Assembly: GCA_020725025.1 (NCBI GenBank)
Contig: DYFV01000062.1
Span: 1-32,758 of the forward strand
Length of the DNA stretch: 32,758 nt
Reading direction: 5' to 3'
Source of the DNA: Azoarcus sp.
Lineage (GTDB): Bacteria > Pseudomonadota > Gammaproteobacteria > Burkholderiales > Rhodocyclaceae
Part shown: positions 32,466-32,758 of the stretch, one piece after another
Position numbering within the stretch: position 1 is the stretch's first letter
Layout of the letters: every line of letters starts with the position of its first letter
Program-made: the position numbers and the translations under genes
The notes under the pieces: model-generated
What the model saw: only the letters and a program-made list of their open reading frames with translations
What the model was told of the DNA's origin: nothing
The model's database searches: none

Positions 32466-32758
32466 CGCTGAAATCGGCCGGTCTTCGTTTTCAGGAGCAC
32501 GACGGCGCGTTCAGCCGCCGCGTTCAGTAACGCGACACCGCGCTTGGGCAGATCCTCCGCCTGCCGACAGGCATACGTCCCCGTGCCTGCCCGGAGCAAG
32601 GTCAATCATAGGACGGTGGTGATTTCCTCGCGGGCTGGTGCTGCTCCGCTGTAGCGCACGCGACGAGTGAACCAGAAGCCGGCAACACCATTGCAAGGTG
32701 CCAGAAGGGGACTGCCCTGTTCAGCCCTCTATTCAAAGGTCCACGCAAGTGCAGGCGC
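32466..32758. other. Right-edge region upstream of the antiporter
   Basis: Nothing here is clearly a gene. On the minus strand a frame of about 45 codons (LPKRGVALLNAAAER near its end, stop at 32462-32464) overlaps the antiporter ATG by 4 bp. It has only TTG as a possible start and no recognisable family. The antiporter promoter presumably lies here. Confidence 0.4.

Noticed and set aside
1..32758. CRISPR arrays, tRNA or rRNA genes, insertion sequences
   Set aside because: No regularly spaced repeats, RNA-gene signatures or transposase reading frames were seen. The xsc duplication has no transposon ends.

Overview
This GC-rich window looks like the chromosome of a betaproteobacterium. The N-terminus of ThiC at the left edge, the GAF/EAL/receiver signalling proteins and the base composition suggest Rhodocyclales (Thauera/Azoarcus/Aromatoleum-like). 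That assignment is an inference, not a measurement.

The theme of positions 1-22,800 is dissimilation of C2 sulfonates through sulfoacetaldehyde. There are two copies of xsc (sulfoacetaldehyde acetyltransferase), identical over about 1.83 kb. Copy 1 (1267-3081) is followed on the same strand by a YeiH-type anion exporter and the start of thiC. Divergent from it is a tightly packed four-gene operon: cobS-like AAA+ ATPase, cobT-like VWA protein, and two Lin0512-family paralogues. Copy 2 (18669-20483) heads xsc-pta-tauE/safE and is divergent from an IclR regulator plus a DadA-like FAD amine dehydrogenase. Between the two copies lies a cluster that reads as isethionate uptake and oxidation: a GMC (choline-dehydrogenase-like) alcohol dehydrogenase and a TRAP transporter (P, Q, M), divergent from a second IclR regulator. 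A LysR/MFS pair sits between this cluster and tauE.

The proposed flow is TRAP uptake of isethionate, then oxidation by the GMC enzyme to sulfoacetaldehyde. Xsc with phosphate gives acetyl phosphate and sulfite, Pta gives acetyl-CoA, and TauE/SafE or YeiH exports sulfite or sulfate. The DadA-like enzyme may feed sulfoacetaldehyde from an amino-sulfonate.

The most novel element is cobS-cobT-lin0512A-lin0512B, a chelatase/activase-like AAA+/VWA pair without CobN. A third, broken Lin0512 C-terminus lies directly behind the isethionate regulator, so the Lin0512 family is tied twice to sulfonate genes.

Positions 22,800-29,205 hold a four-gene signalling operon with overlapping genes: a Cache-HAMP-GAF hybrid kinase with two receivers, two stand-alone receivers, and a GAF/degenerate GGDEF/EAL/receiver phosphodiesterase. 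A decayed DUF1778/GNAT toxin-antitoxin module, a roughly 600-bp non-coding stretch and a Kef-type cation:proton antiporter complete the window.
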